A stretch of DNA of 64,000 nt from assembly GCA_963813485.1 (NCBI GenBank), contig CAWEZE010000008.1, positions 1 to 64,000 on the forward strand, read 5' to 3'. Every line of letters begins with the position of its first letter. Positions within the stretch are counted from its first letter, which is position 1. Under the pieces are notes generated by a model. The model saw only the letters and a program-made list of their open reading frames with translations, was not told where the DNA came from and ran no database searches. This document shows, piece after piece, positions 15,831 through 25,900 of the stretch. Made by a program: the position numbers and the translations under genes. The DNA comes from DASQUK01 sp963813485 (GTDB taxonomy: Bacteria > Actinomycetota > Acidimicrobiia > Acidimicrobiales > VFJN01).

Positions 15831-17815
15831 GTGACACGGCCCGTCGCCGAACGCGTCCGCGAGGCGGTCCGCGACTGGATCGGCGGTCGGCGGGTCGTCC
15901 TGGCGGGCATGCCCATCGCCGCGACCCCCGGGTGGATCGACCAGCTGCGGAGCCTGGGCGCCGGGCGGGTCCTCGTCGTGGGTACCACGCTCGGGACGGG
16001 TGAGCTGCCCGACCCCGAAGACGCCGAGTGGATCGACCTCGACATCCGAGCCTCCGACCCTGTGGACGAGTTCCGCCAGTTCGAGCGCCTGGCCGCCGAT
16101 CCGGCCGCGGTGGTGACGGAGGCGCTGGACCGGTTCGACCCCAGGGCGACGCCCTGGTGCTCGCCGCACCCTTCCAGGCCGTCACGACATTGGGCGGCCG
16201 GCCCGTGGTGGGCGGTCGCCGGGCCGAGTGGGTGGCCCTCGAGGACAAGACGACGAACGACGCCCTGTTCGACCGCGCCGGCGTCGACCGCCCGCCATGC
16301 GAGGTCGTGGCGGCCGGCGACCGCAGTGCCCTCGGTGCCGCCGCCGCCGGCCTCGACCGGGGCCAGGGCACCGTCTGGTCGGGCGACGCCAGCGAGGGCT
16401 TCAACGGCGGCGGTGCCTTCGTCCGCTGGGTGACCGACGACGCCCAGGCCGACGGCGCGCAGCGCTGGTTCGCCGCCCGGTGTCGGTCGATTCGGGTGGC
16501 ACCGTTCCTGGAGGGAACACCCTGCAACATCCACGGCTTCGCCACCGAGGACGGCTTGGCCGTGTTCCGGCCCGTGGAGGCGATGACCCTGCGGTCGGCG
16601 GATCCGCCTGCGCTGCACTACGGGGGCTCGGCCACCTTCTTCGATCCACCCGAGGCCGATCGGGCGAGGATGCGGATCGTGGCGCGCCGAGTGGGCTCGC
16701 TGCTGCGCGACGAGGTGGGATTCCTGGGCTGCTATACGGTCGACGGGGTTCTGACCGATGACGGCTTCAGCCCCACCGAGCTGAATCCGCGCCTCGGCGC
16801 CGGCTTCACACCGCTGGTCGGGGGTCTGCCCGAACTGCCGTTCCTCGCACTCCACTGGGCCGTCGCCGCCGGCTGGCCGTGTCCGGTGGCGCCCGACGAA
16901 CTGGAGGCGACCATCGTGGCGGCGGCCGACGCCCACCGGGCAGGGGGCGGGTGGGTGGCCGGGCGGACACGGTGGCGCGAGACCCGCGAGCATCCGGTCG
17001 TCGTCACCGACGACGGCTGCGAGGCGGCAACCGACGCCGACGAGGCCAACGGTGTCGTCACCACCGGCCCGTCGAGCCAGGGCGGCTTCATCCGCTTCAC
17101 CGCCACACCCGGCGCCACACCGGTGGGGCCGCCGCTGGCGCCGCGGGCGGCGGCCGCCTACGCCTGGGCCGATCGGGACCTGGGCGCGGGCATCGGCCTG
17201 CGACTGCGTCCGGCGCCGGCGCGCTCGACGGCGCGAGCGCCGGCTTCCACGGAGCGCGGCCATCCGCCCGAGCGCATGCAGACCGCCAGCGGGGCCGTCC
17301 TGCGCCGTGTGCGCCCGACCGATGCCGAGGGGTTCGCGGAGGCGGTGCGCGAGAGCCTCGACCATCTTCGCTCTTGGATGCCGTGGGCGGTCCCCGTCGC
17401 CGCCGAGACGCCGGTGCAGCGCGACCGGTTGGTGATGGCGGACGCCAGCTGGGCCGATGGAAGTGACTACGAGTTCGCCATCCTCGCCGCCGACGAGCGG
17501 CGGATCATCGGGGGCTGCGGGCTCATGCGCCGGATCGGTCCGGGCGCGATCGAGATCGGCTACTGGGTCCACGTCGACCACACCCGGCGCGGCCATGCCA
17601 CGGCCGCCGCCCGAGCGCTCACCGACGCTGCTTGGACGCTCCCGGATGTCGTGCGGGTCGAGATCCACTGCGACGAGGCCAACGTCGCCAGCGCCGCGGT
17701 GCCGGCACGGCTGGGCTACCGGCTCGACCGCGTCGAGAGCGAGGAGGCGCTTGCGCCGCCCCATTCCGGTCGCAGCATGATCTGGATCGCCGACCGCCCC
17801 GGTGGCGTCAGTTGA
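15831..17815 (+). CDS. ATP-grasp protein joined to a GNAT acetyltransferase, frameshifted
   Basis: Starts at GTG 15831 with GGGGAGG upstream. The first ~103 codons run VTRPVAERVREAVRDWIGG to EALDRFDP; the protein then continues in another frame from GDALVLAAPFQAVTTLGG. Adding one C to the run at 16139-16142 restores a single frame. The N-terminal ~460 residues look ATP-grasp-like, with GFNGGGAFVRWV and the metal-binding TELNPRLGAGF. The C-terminal ~175 residues (from MQTASGAVLRRVRPTDAEG) are a RimJ/RimL-type GNAT with ADERRIIGGCGL and HTRRGHATAAARAL. There is no stop between the two, so this is either a true fusion or two genes whose separating stop was lost. Substrates are unknown. The 3' end overlaps glyS by eight bases, convergently. 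Confidence 0.65.
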
Positions 17816-19145
17816 GCTTCGGCCCCAAGTGGTCGAGCAGCGCGTCGATCGGCACCCGATCCTGCGCCATCGAGTCGCGGTCCCGCACGGTCACGGCTCG
17901 GTCGTCGAGCGTCTCGAAGTCGACGGTCACGCAGTAGGGCGTGCCCAGCTCGTCCTGCCGCCGATAGCGCCGCCCGATGGCCTGCGTCTCGTCGTAGTCG
18001 CACATGTAGTGCGGCTGGAGCAGACCGAGCACCTCGTTCGCCGGCTCCTGCAGCTCGGGCTTCCTGGACAGGGGCAGTACCGCCACCTTGTACGGCGCGA
18101 TGCGGTGGTGGAAGCGGAGCACGGTGCGGCTCTCGCCCTGGCCCTGGCCCTCCCTCGCCACCTCCTCTTCGTCGTACGCCGCCATGAGGAACGCCATGGC
18201 GGTGCGGGTGGCGCCGGCAGCCGGCTCGATGACGTAGGGGACGTAGCGCTCGCCAAGGGCCTGGTCGAAGTAGTCGAGGCTCTCGCCCGAGGCCTGCGCG
18301 TGCTGCCGCAGGTCGTAGTCGGTGCGGTTGGCGACGCCCTCGAGCTCGTCCCAACCCCACGGGAACAGGAATTCCACGTCAGACGTGGCCGACGAGTAAT
18401 GCGACAGCTCCTCCTCGTCGTGCGCCCGCAGCCGCAACTGGTCTTCCGGGATTCCGAGATCGACGTACCACTGCAGTCGCTCGTGGCGCCAGTACTCGTA
18501 CCACTTGCCCGCCTCGTCCGGCGGCACGAAGTACTCCATCTCCATCTGCTCGAACTCGCGGGTGCGGAACACGAAGTTCCCGGGCGTGATCTCGTTGCGG
18601 AACGACTTGCCGATCTGGGCGATGCCGAACGGCGGACGCTTGCGCGATGTCTCCAGCACGTTCTTGAAGTTCACGAACATGCCCTGGGCCGTCTCGGGCC
18701 GCAGGTAGACCTCCGCACCGGTTCCCTCGACCGGGCCCGCGTAGGTCTTGAACATGAGGTTGAAGTGGCGGGCCTCGGTGAAGCTGCCCTTGGCGTGGCA
18801 GTTGGGGCACTCGTTGGGATCGTCGAGCTTGTCGAGGCGGAACCGCTCTCGGCAGTTGCGGCAGTCCACCAGCGGGTCGGTGAAGTTCTGGAGGTGGCCC
18901 GATGCCTCCCAGATGGCGGGTGGCGACAGGATGGCGGCGTCGAGCCCGACGATGTCGTGACGCAACTGCACCATCGAGCGCCACCACGCCTCCTTGACGT
19001 TGCGCAGCAGCAGCACGCCGACCGGCCCGTAGTCGTAGGTGGAGCGGAATCCGCCGTAGATCTCGGCCGACGGGAACACGAAGCCCCGCCGCTTGCAGAG
19101 GTTGACGACCTTGTCGAACAGGGAGGGATCGGGGGCCGGGGACAT
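17808..19145 (-). CDS. glyS: glycyl-tRNA synthetase (alpha2 type)
   Basis: 445 aa class II synthetase that charges tRNA-Gly. It is the single-chain dimeric type. Motif 2 is FRNEITPGNFVFRTREFEQMEMEYF, motif 3 lies in the GATRTAMAFLMAAY region, and an inserted four-cysteine zinc-ribbon is visible (CRNCRERF ... CPNCHAKG, residues ~95-130). The C-terminal anticodon-binding domain begins near HRIAPYKVAVLPLSRK. ATG 19145 gives MSPAPDPSLFDKVVNLCKRRGF, the family N-terminus, and TACACT eight bases upstream supports leaderless expression; the frame extends to 19208 without a better start. Confidence 0.96.
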   Translation of the reverse strand: MSPAPDPSLFDKVVNLCKRRGFVFPSAEIYGGFRSTYDYGPVGVLLLRNVKEAWWRSMVQLRHDIVGLDAAILSPPAIWEASGHLQNFTDPLVDCRNCRERFRLDKLDDPNECPNCHAKGSFTEARHFNLMFKTYAGPVEGTGAEVYLRPETAQGMFVNFKNVLETSRKRPPFGIAQIGKSFRNEITPGNFVFRTREFEQMEMEYFVPPDEAGKWYEYWRHERLQWYVDLGIPEDQLRLRAHDEEELSHYSSATSDVEFLFPWGWDELEGVANRTDYDLRQHAQASGESLDYFDQALGERYVPYVIEPAAGATRTAMAFLMAAYDEEEVAREGQGQGESRTVLRFHHRIAPYKVAVLPLSRKPELQEPANEVLGLLQPHYMCDYDETQAIGRRYRRQDELGTPYCVTVDFETLDDRAVTVRDRDSMAQDRVPIDALLDHLGPKLN

Positions 19146-19153
19146 GGCGCTCA

Positions 19154-19159
19154 AGTGTA
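19154..19159 (-). promoter_or_regulatory. leaderless -10 element for glyS
   Basis: TACACT on the minus strand, eight bases before the glyS ATG, with no ribosome-binding site. Confidence 0.45.
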
Positions 19160-19242
19160 CGGACCGCCGCCGGGCTCCCAGAACGCCATTGGGCGGCGCT
19201 GATCTCACGAGCGCCAGCCGATGCGGTGGTAGACACGCGCCC

Positions 19243-20339
19243 GTGACCTCGTCCTATCCGTATCCGGCGACGGAGCCGTCGTACGCGCCGGGACTCCCGG
19301 CGGGTGACCCGACGGCGGTGATGGGGCGCCGGGTGGCCGCCTGGGTCGTCGACTCGGTCATCATCCTGGCGCCGGCGGTGGCGCTGTTCACGAGCGAGCT
19401 CGAGTACCTCGAGGAGTCGAGCCTCGACCAGTCCGGCATGGACTTCTGCGAGGACTACATGGACCAAGAGGAGGGGGTCTGCCTCGACGTCGGCGATCGG
19501 GTCTACTTCAGCGACGGGGTCCCGGTGGCGCCGTGGGGCGTCGCCCTCGGACTGAGCATCCTCATCTACGTCCTGATCCAGGGGCTCAGGGGCTGGACGC
19601 CGGGCAAGTTGCTCTTCGGGATCCGGACCGTCGCGGAGGACGGGCGGGCGCCAGGCATCGGCCGAGCGATCATCCGCTGGCTGCTGTTGTTCGTCGACGA
19701 GCTCTGCGCCGGCCTGGTCGGATTCATCGTGGCGCTGACCAGCAAGGGCCATCGCCGAGTCGGCGACATGGCGGCCAAGACCTTTGTCGTGGGCAGCCAG
19801 TACATGGGACACCCCATCGTCGTGCCCGGCATGACGGCGGGCTACCCGGCCTATCCCGGATATCCCGGAATCCCGGTGGGCCGGAGGCGCCCGGTGGGCC
19901 GGGTGGCGGTTGGGGCGCACAGCCCGGCACACCGCCCGCAGAGCAGCCGCAGACGCTGGCCTCGCCGCCCGCCTGGGGGCCGCCACCGACGTGGGGTGCG
20001 CCGCCCGAGACCACGCCTCCGCAGTCGGCCGCCGCGGAGTCACCCCCGAGCGCCTACGCCGAGGCGGTCGACGCGCCCGCGGAACCGCAACGGCCCGACG
20101 AGGCAGCTCCCTCGCCCGAACGTGCGCCAGCCGACGTTGAGCCCGCGGCCGAGCCTGCGGCCGGGGATGCCGCGACCACCGAGCAGCCCCAGGCCGAGGC
20201 GACGTCGACGGCCGAGACAGCCACGCCCGGCTACAACCCGCAGTGGGATCCGGCTCGGGGCACGTACATCGTGTGGTCCGCCGAGCGGGGCTACTGGCTG
20301 GGCTGGGACGACGCCGCCAAGGAGTGGAAGAGGCTCTGA
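19243..20339 (+). CDS. RDD-family membrane protein with Trp-rich C-terminus, frameshifted
   Basis: GTG start, then a short Pro/Tyr-rich N-terminus. The RDD domain follows: GRRVAAWVVDSVIILAPAVAL (first helix with the R..A..VD signature), a second helix ALGLSILIYVLIQ, the motif GWTPGKLLFGIRTV, a third helix and GHRRVGDMAAKTFVV. After GYPGIP the frame is lost: adding one C to the run at 19872-19874 leads into a Pro/Ala/Glu-rich linker and a C-terminal tail NPQWDPARGTYIVWSAERG ending WKRL at 20339. RDD proteins are poorly characterised; some act in ion exchange. The intact product would be about 365 aa. It converges on recO. Confidence 0.72.
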
Positions 20340-20369
20340 CCACTCCACGCTGACTTCCTGGCGCAGTTC

Positions 20370-20387
20370 TGGTTGCTGGGGCAACCA
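20370..20387. terminator. hairpin between convergent RDD gene and recO
   Basis: TGGTTGC-TGGG-GCAACCA is a perfect 7-bp stem with a four-base loop in the 79-bp convergent gap. No T run follows, so rho-independent function is uncertain. Confidence 0.4.
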
Positions 20388-20418
20388 ATCCGGCGCCTGG
20401 GACCCGGTGGGCTTGCGA

Positions 20419-21135
20419 TCAGGCGCGATGGAGCGCGGTGACGGAGCGCAGCCGCCGCTCCAGCTGGTGCTCCAGCGCCCGGGTCGCCAAGTGATCCACC
20501 TCGGACACCACCGGCGCCCGGGTCTCGTTGAGGGCGCTCCCCAGACGGCCGCCGAGGACCTGCTGGAGCACCTCGACCGCCTCCGGGCTCACCGCCGGCC
20601 CTTGCCGGTGGGCGCCGCAGCGCAGGCCGCCCTCCTCGATCGCCCACGACACCAGCGGCCCGGGCGAGCCGCAGACGGCACAGGCGTCGACCTGGGGGCC
20701 GAAGCCCTCGAGCGCCAGGACCTTGAGGAAGAACCCCGCCAGCACCAGCGGCGCGTCCTGCTCCGCCAGGGCGCGTAGGGCGCCGACCAGCATGTCGTAC
20801 AGCTGGGCGTTGGGTTGCCGCTCCAACGCCAGCTGGTCGGCGGCCTCGAGCATCGACACCGCCCGGCCCAGCCGGTCGAGGTCGTCGCGCACGGTCGGGA
20901 AGTGGTCGATGGTCTCGGCCTGGCTCACGATGTCGAGCTCGCGGCCCTCGTAGAGCAGCAGCTCGACGTGGCACGGCGGCTCGAGCCGGCCGCCGAACCG
21001 GCTCTTGGTCTTGCGCACCCCCTTGGCCACCGCCCGGACCTTGCCGTGCCCGCGGGTGAGCATGACGACGATGCGGTCGGCCTCACCCAACTTGTGGGTC
21101 CGCAGCACGACCCCACGGTCGTGGTAGAGCGACAT
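20419..21135 (-). CDS. recO: DNA repair protein RecO
   Basis: 238 aa recombination mediator that loads RecA with RecR in the RecFOR pathway. The N-terminal OB-fold begins MSLYHDRGVVLRTHKLGEADRIVVMLTR and contains GKVRAVAKGVRKTKSRFGGRLEP. The helical C-terminal part contains a zinc-site remnant, CAVCGSPGPLVSW ... GLRCGAH. ATG 21135 is the family start; the open frame to 21228 lies inside uppS. It follows uppS by two bases, an arrangement common in actinobacteria. Confidence 0.94.
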   Translation of the reverse strand: MSLYHDRGVVLRTHKLGEADRIVVMLTRGHGKVRAVAKGVRKTKSRFGGRLEPPCHVELLLYEGRELDIVSQAETIDHFPTVRDDLDRLGRAVSMLEAADQLALERQPNAQLYDMLVGALRALAEQDAPLVLAGFFLKVLALEGFGPQVDACAVCGSPGPLVSWAIEEGGLRCGAHRQGPAVSPEAVEVLQQVLGGRLGSALNETRAPVVSEVDHLATRALEHQLERRLRSVTALHRA

Positions 21136-21137
21136 GG

Positions 21138-21890
21138 CTAGCGGGAGCGCACGCCCCCGAAGCGGCGCTCCCGGTTCTGGTACTCGCGGATGGCGTCGAA
21201 CAGGTGCTCCCGCCGGAAGTCGGGCCACAGCACGTCGGTGAAGACCAGCTCGCTGTAAGCCAGCTCCCAGAGCATGAAGTTGGAGAGCCGGAACTCCCCC
21301 GACGTGCGCACCACCAGGTCGGGATCCGGCATGTCGGGGGCGTACAGGTGGTCACGCACCCGCTTCTCGGTGACCTTGTCGGCCGGCGTGCCGGACGCCA
21401 TCAGTGCCCGCACCGCGTCGAGGATCTCGGCCCGGCCGCCGTAGTTGAAGGCCATCGTGAGGGTCAGCCCCGTGTTGCGGTGCGTCAGCTCGACGGTCTC
21501 GTCCATGCGGCGCAAGACCCGCCGGGGGACGCGCCAGTCGCGTCGCCCGATGAAGCGCACCCGCACGTTCTTGTCGTGCAGCTCGTCGCGCCGCCGCACG
21601 AGGAGCGCCTCGTTGAAGCCCATGAGGTAGCGGACCTCGTCCGGCGGCCGCCGCCAGTTCTCGGTCGAGAACGCCCAGGCGGTCAGCCACCGCAACCCGA
21701 TGTCGAGGGCCCCCTCGACGGTGTCGAACAGCGCTTGCTCGCCGGCGGCGTGACCCTCGGTGCGCGGCAGTCCCCGACGCTGCGCCCAGCGACCGTTCCC
21801 GTCCATCACGCACGCTACGTGGGTCGGGATGTGCGCGAGATCGATGTCGGCGGCCACGGTGGCGCGAGTCGCGGAGCCGTCGGGGGTCAC
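21138..21890 (-). CDS. uppS: isoprenyl (undecaprenyl/decaprenyl) diphosphate synthase
   Basis: 250 aa cis-prenyltransferase that makes the polyprenyl diphosphate carrier for peptidoglycan and other cell-wall polymers. The catalytic Asp is D30 in VMDGNGRWA. FSTENWRRPPDEV, FNYGGRAEI and the C-terminal RTSGEFRLSNFMLWE ... FTDVLWPDF complete the family signatures. Start GTG 21890 has TAGGTT six bases upstream and no Shine-Dalgarno. Chain length cannot be told from sequence alone. It pairs with recO in an operon. Confidence 0.94.
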   Translation of the reverse strand: MTPDGSATRATVAADIDLAHIPTHVACVMDGNGRWAQRRGLPRTEGHAAGEQALFDTVEGALDIGLRWLTAWAFSTENWRRPPDEVRYLMGFNEALLVRRRDELHDKNVRVRFIGRRDWRVPRRVLRRMDETVELTHRNTGLTLTMAFNYGGRAEILDAVRALMASGTPADKVTEKRVRDHLYAPDMPDPDLVVRTSGEFRLSNFMLWELAYSELVFTDVLWPDFRREHLFDAIREYQNRERRFGGVRSR

Positions 21891-21896
21891 TCGCGC

Positions 21897-21902
21897 AACC
21901 TA
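21897..21902 (-). promoter_or_regulatory. leaderless -10 element for uppS-recO
   Basis: TAGGTT on the minus strand, six bases before the uppS GTG. Confidence 0.5.
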
Positions 21903-21954
21903 CCTCCTGCAACTCCGCGAACGACCGACCCCTTCTGGGGGTACGACATGGGGT

Positions 21955-22848
21955 GTGGAACGTCTTCGGCGACTCCCCGTCGTCCGGTCGATCCTGCCGG
22001 TGCACGAGCGGGTGGGTGCGGTCGGCGGGGGTCCGCTGTCGTCGTCGATCGCGCTCGCGGGGTTCCTGTCGCTGTTCCCGTTGCTCCTGGTCGGCGTCGC
22101 CGTCCTCGGCTTCATCTCGGCCGAGAACACCGACTTCGCCTCCGAGGTCGTCGACCAGCTCGGGCTCGAAGGAGAGGCGGCCGACCAGGTCGTGGACGCC
22201 ATCGACACCGCCGAGGGCAGCCGGCGCGCGGCCTCGGTGGTGGGTCTGATCGGACTGGTGTGGGCGGGCCTCGGGGTGGTCGGGGCGCTCGAGAACGCCA
22301 TGAATGCCACCTGGCAGGTGACCGGCCGCGGGCTGATCTCCCGGCTGGTGGGCGCGGGCTGGCTGCTGGGGGCCGGCCTTCTCTTCCTTGGATCCATGGC
22401 GCTCGGGCCACTCCTCAACGAGCTGCCCGGACCGGTGACGGTTCCCACGATCGTGGCCGGGTTCGTCCTCGATGTCCTGCTGTTCGTGTGGATGTTCGTG
22501 GTGCTCACCAACGTGAACCTCCCGTGGCGCGTCCACCTGCCCGGCGCCCTGCTGGGCGGCGTCGGCCTCGAGGTGCTCAAGGTGATCGGATCGGTGTTCG
22601 TGCCGCGGGCCGTGGCCTCGGCGTCGGCGCTGTACGGGTCGCTGGGCGTGGTGTTCGCGATCCTGGCCTGGCTCGCGCTGGCGGCAAGGCTGGTGGTCTA
22701 CGCGGCCGCGTTCAACGTCGTGCGCTACGAGCGCGACCACGGCACGGTCACCGTCGACATCGAGGTTCCGCACATCAGCGGAAAGGTGCCGCTGGAGACC
22801 AACCGTGGCGGCGCCGTGTCCGAGTCGGTGCCGGACGATCGCAACTGA
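21955..22848 (+). CDS. YihY/BrkB family inner membrane protein
   Basis: 297 aa integral membrane protein with about six spans. The family hallmarks are ALAGFLSLFPLLLVGVAVLGF near the N-terminus, VGLIGLVWAGLGVVGALENAMNATWQ in the middle and YGSLGVVFAILAWLALAARLVVYAAAFN near the C-terminus. Old annotations call it ribonuclease BN, which is wrong for this family; its role is unknown, possibly in envelope transport. Start GTG 21955 is chosen because it is the last start before the conserved region; a G-rich stretch lies ~12 bases upstream. It diverges from uppS. The stop is followed directly by the 56-bp tandem repeat. Confidence 0.88.
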   Translation: MERLRRLPVVRSILPVHERVGAVGGGPLSSSIALAGFLSLFPLLLVGVAVLGFISAENTDFASEVVDQLGLEGEAADQVVDAIDTAEGSRRAASVVGLIGLVWAGLGVVGALENAMNATWQVTGRGLISRLVGAGWLLGAGLLFLGSMALGPLLNELPGPVTVPTIVAGFVLDVLLFVWMFVVLTNVNLPWRVHLPGALLGGVGLEVLKVIGSVFVPRAVASASALYGSLGVVFAILAWLALAARLVVYAAAFNVVRYERDHGTVTVDIEVPHISGKVPLETNRGGAVSESVPDDRN

Positions 22849-22965
22849 CTGTCCAGCCCGACCCCCACCCCCGCCCCGTGATGGCGTCGGTCTGACGACC
22901 GACACTGTCCAGCCCGACCCCCACCCCCGCCCCCTGATGGCGTCGGTCTGACGACCGACACTGTC
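22848..22965. repeat. 56-bp tandem repeat, two copies plus six bases
   Basis: Units start at 22848 and 22904, with the first six bases repeated at 22960. The copies differ at one position (GCCCCGTGATGG versus GCCCCCTGATGG). Each contains a C-rich tract and the perfect hairpin GTCGGTC-TGAC-GACCGAC (22886-22903 and 22942-22959). It fills the gap between the BrkB gene and the addB-like promoter. Confidence 0.9.
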
Positions 22966-22977
22966 ATACCTTGTGCA

Positions 22978-22983
22978 TAGCCT
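22978..22983 (+). promoter_or_regulatory. leaderless -10 element for the addB-like operon
   Basis: TAGCCT lies six bases before ATG 22990, with no Shine-Dalgarno sequence, directly after the 56-bp repeat. Confidence 0.5.
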
Positions 22984-22989
22984 GGCCAC

Positions 22990-25900
22990 ATGCCCCTTGA
23001 CGTGGTGGCCACCGCGTACGGACGCCCCGCCCTGCTGGCGTTGCGGCGCGCGGTCGCGGCGGCGAAGCGGGGCGATCCGCTGGCCCCCGTCACGGTGATC
23101 GTGCCGGCCAACCACGTCGGTGTGACGGCCCGGCGGGCGCTGGCCAGCGGTTCGCTGGGACCGGTGAGCGACGGGGGTGCGGGCGTGGCGGCGGTGACGT
23201 TCCTCACCGTCTACCGGCTGGCCGAGCTGCTCGGGGCCGCGCGGCTGGCGGCCCAACAACGGCGTCCCGTATCGACCCCCGTGCTTGCTGCCGCCCTGCG
23301 CAAGGTGCTGCGTCGCGACCCGGGCCTGTTCGCGCCGGTGGCCGAGCACCCCGCCACCGAGGCCGCGCTCGTGGCGGCCTTCGGGGAACTGTCCGACGTC
23401 TCGGCCGCCGGCCTCGAGGCGCTGGCTCGGGCCGGGCGGCGGGCCGGCGACGTGGTGCGCCTGTGCCGGCAAGCCCGGGCGGTCCTGAGCGAGGGCTGGT
23501 ACGACGAGGCCGACCTGACCGAGGCGGCCGTCGACGCGGTGCGAAGCGAGCCCGCGCGGGTGGTCCGCGAGCTCGGCCGTGTGATCGTCCACATGCCCCA
23601 GGATCTGCTCCAGCGGCAGGCCCGTCTCGTCGCCGCCGTGGCCGAGGTCTGCGCCACCACGGTGGTGGCCGGCATCACCGGCGCGGAGGGAGCCGACGCC
23701 GGCGTCCGACGCTCGCTCGCACGCCTCGGCGTCGACCTGCCGGCGACCGATGCCGCAGCGGCGCCCGGGCCCGGTGCCATGACCCACGTGCTCACCGCGT
23801 CCGACGCCGACGACGAGGTGCGGGCTGCGGTCCGGGCGGTCATCGACGCCGCCCGCGCCGGCACGCCTCTCGAACGCATCGCCATCCTGTTCGGGACACG
23901 CGAGCCCTACGGCCGGCTGGTTCACGAACACCTGGAGGCGGCCGGGGTCTCACGCAACGGCGCCGCCGTCCGCCCCCTCGCGGGAAGCGTCGCCGGACGC
24001 TCCCTACTCGACCTGCTGGCCCTTCGCGACCACGACTTCCGTCGCGCCGACGTTGTCGGCCTACTCGGCCGCAGCGCCGACGGGCTCGGGTCAGCGCGCA
24101 GGATTCCCGCGGCGGAATGGCAGCGCGTGTCGCGCCAGGCGGCGGTCGTGGCCGGACGCGACCAGTGGAGCCAGCGGCTCGAGCGGCTGGCCGTCGAGCT
24201 CGACCGCCGGGCGAGCGACATCGAGGTCACGGGCACGGATCCGTTCGACGAGAGTGGCGCCGAGCGGCGCCGCGAGGCCTTCGAGCGGATGCGGCGGCGG
24301 GCGCAGCGAGTGCGCAACCTGGCGGCGATCGTCGTCGGGCTCATCGACGACATCACCGACGCCGCGGCCGCCCCCCAGCCCTGGAGCACACGGGTACGGT
24401 GGCTGCGGCGGCTCGCCGACCGCCTGATCGGCGACGCGGGCCGGCGTGGCGATTGGCCGCCCGACGAGCAGCGAGCGGCCGACCGGGTCGACGCCGCGCT
24501 CGAGCGCCTGGCCTCGCTCGATGGCATCGACGATCCACCGCCGCTCGAGGTGTTCCGCCGCACGCTGGAGCTCGAGCTCGACGCCGACCTCGGACGCGTC
24601 GGCCGGTTCGGTGAGGGTGTGCTGGTCGGGCCGCTCTCGTTCGCCGTGGGCCTCGACCTCGACCTCGTCATCGTTCTCGGGATGGCCGAGGGCACGCTGC
24701 CGGCGGCCGTCCACGACGACTCGCTCCTGCCCGACGGCGAGCGGCGCCTGGCCGGGGGCGAGCTGCCGCTGCGCCGCGACCGGGTGGGCCGCGAGCAGCG
24801 GCGCCTCCTCGCGGCCCTAGCGGCGGCCGACCGCCACCTGCTGTCCGCGCCGCGCGGCGACCTGCGGTCGAGCAGCGAGCGGGTTCCGTCGCGATGGCTG
24901 GTCGATCTGCCGGCGTGGTCGCCGGCGCACGGCAGCGGGCCCGAGCACGTGCCGTCGTTCGCACACGCGGTGACCCACACGGAGTTTCCCGCCACCGAGC
25001 AGGAGTACCGGCTGCGGGCAGGCGCGGGCCACGATCCCGTGGTCGAAGCCGGCAGCCGCGTGGTGTGGGCGCGCCGCAGCCGCGAGTTCACCCGATTCGA
25101 CGGCAACCTCGCCGGTGTCGTGCTCCCGTCGCCGCTCGACGAGGTGGTGTCGTCCACGCGGCTCGAATCGTGGGCTGAGTGCCCGTTCGCCTACTTCGTC
25201 AACCACCTGCTGCGGGTCGAACCAGTCGAGGACCCGGCGCAGCTGCTCACGATCTCGGCCTGGGATCGCGGGTCGCTGGTCCACGAGATCCTTCAGTCGT
25301 TCGTCGACGACGTGCTCGCCCGTCCCGCCGAGGAGCGACCCGATCCCGACCAGCGGTGGTCGGCCACCGACCATGCCCGCATGCGCCAGCTGGCCGAGCG
25401 GGTGTGCGACGACTACGAGGCGCGCGGGCTTACCGGCCGGCCGGTCTTCTGGCGACGTGAGCGGGCGCAGATACTGGCGCTGGCCGACCGCTTCCTGACC
25501 GACGACGACACCCACCGGCAACGCGATGGCAGCCGTCCGATCGCCGCCGAGCTGCGCTTCGGCTACGGCGACGACGCCAACGGCCCCGGGCCCGTGGTTC
25601 TGCCGCTCACCGATGGCCGAAACCTTCGCTTCCGGGGCGCGGCCGACCGGGTCGACCTCAGCGACGACGGCACCATCCACGTCGTCGACTACAAGACCGG
25701 CAAGTCCGACGACTTCCGCCGCCTGGGCCCCGACAACCCCGACGAGCGTGGCACCAAGCTCCAGCTCCCGGTCTACGGTCTGGCCGCCCGCCAGTTCGTC
25801 GGCCAACCCGACGCACCCGTGCAGGCGCGCTACTGGTTCATCTCCGACCGCGAGGGCTTCCGGCGTATCGGCTACGCGGTCGACGACCAGGTGCTGGCCC

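Noticed and set aside
21352..23931. 859-codon minus-strand frame over uppS, brkB and addB-like
   Set aside because: Spans three well-supported genes on both strands and shows low-complexity Gly/Arg/His sequence only.
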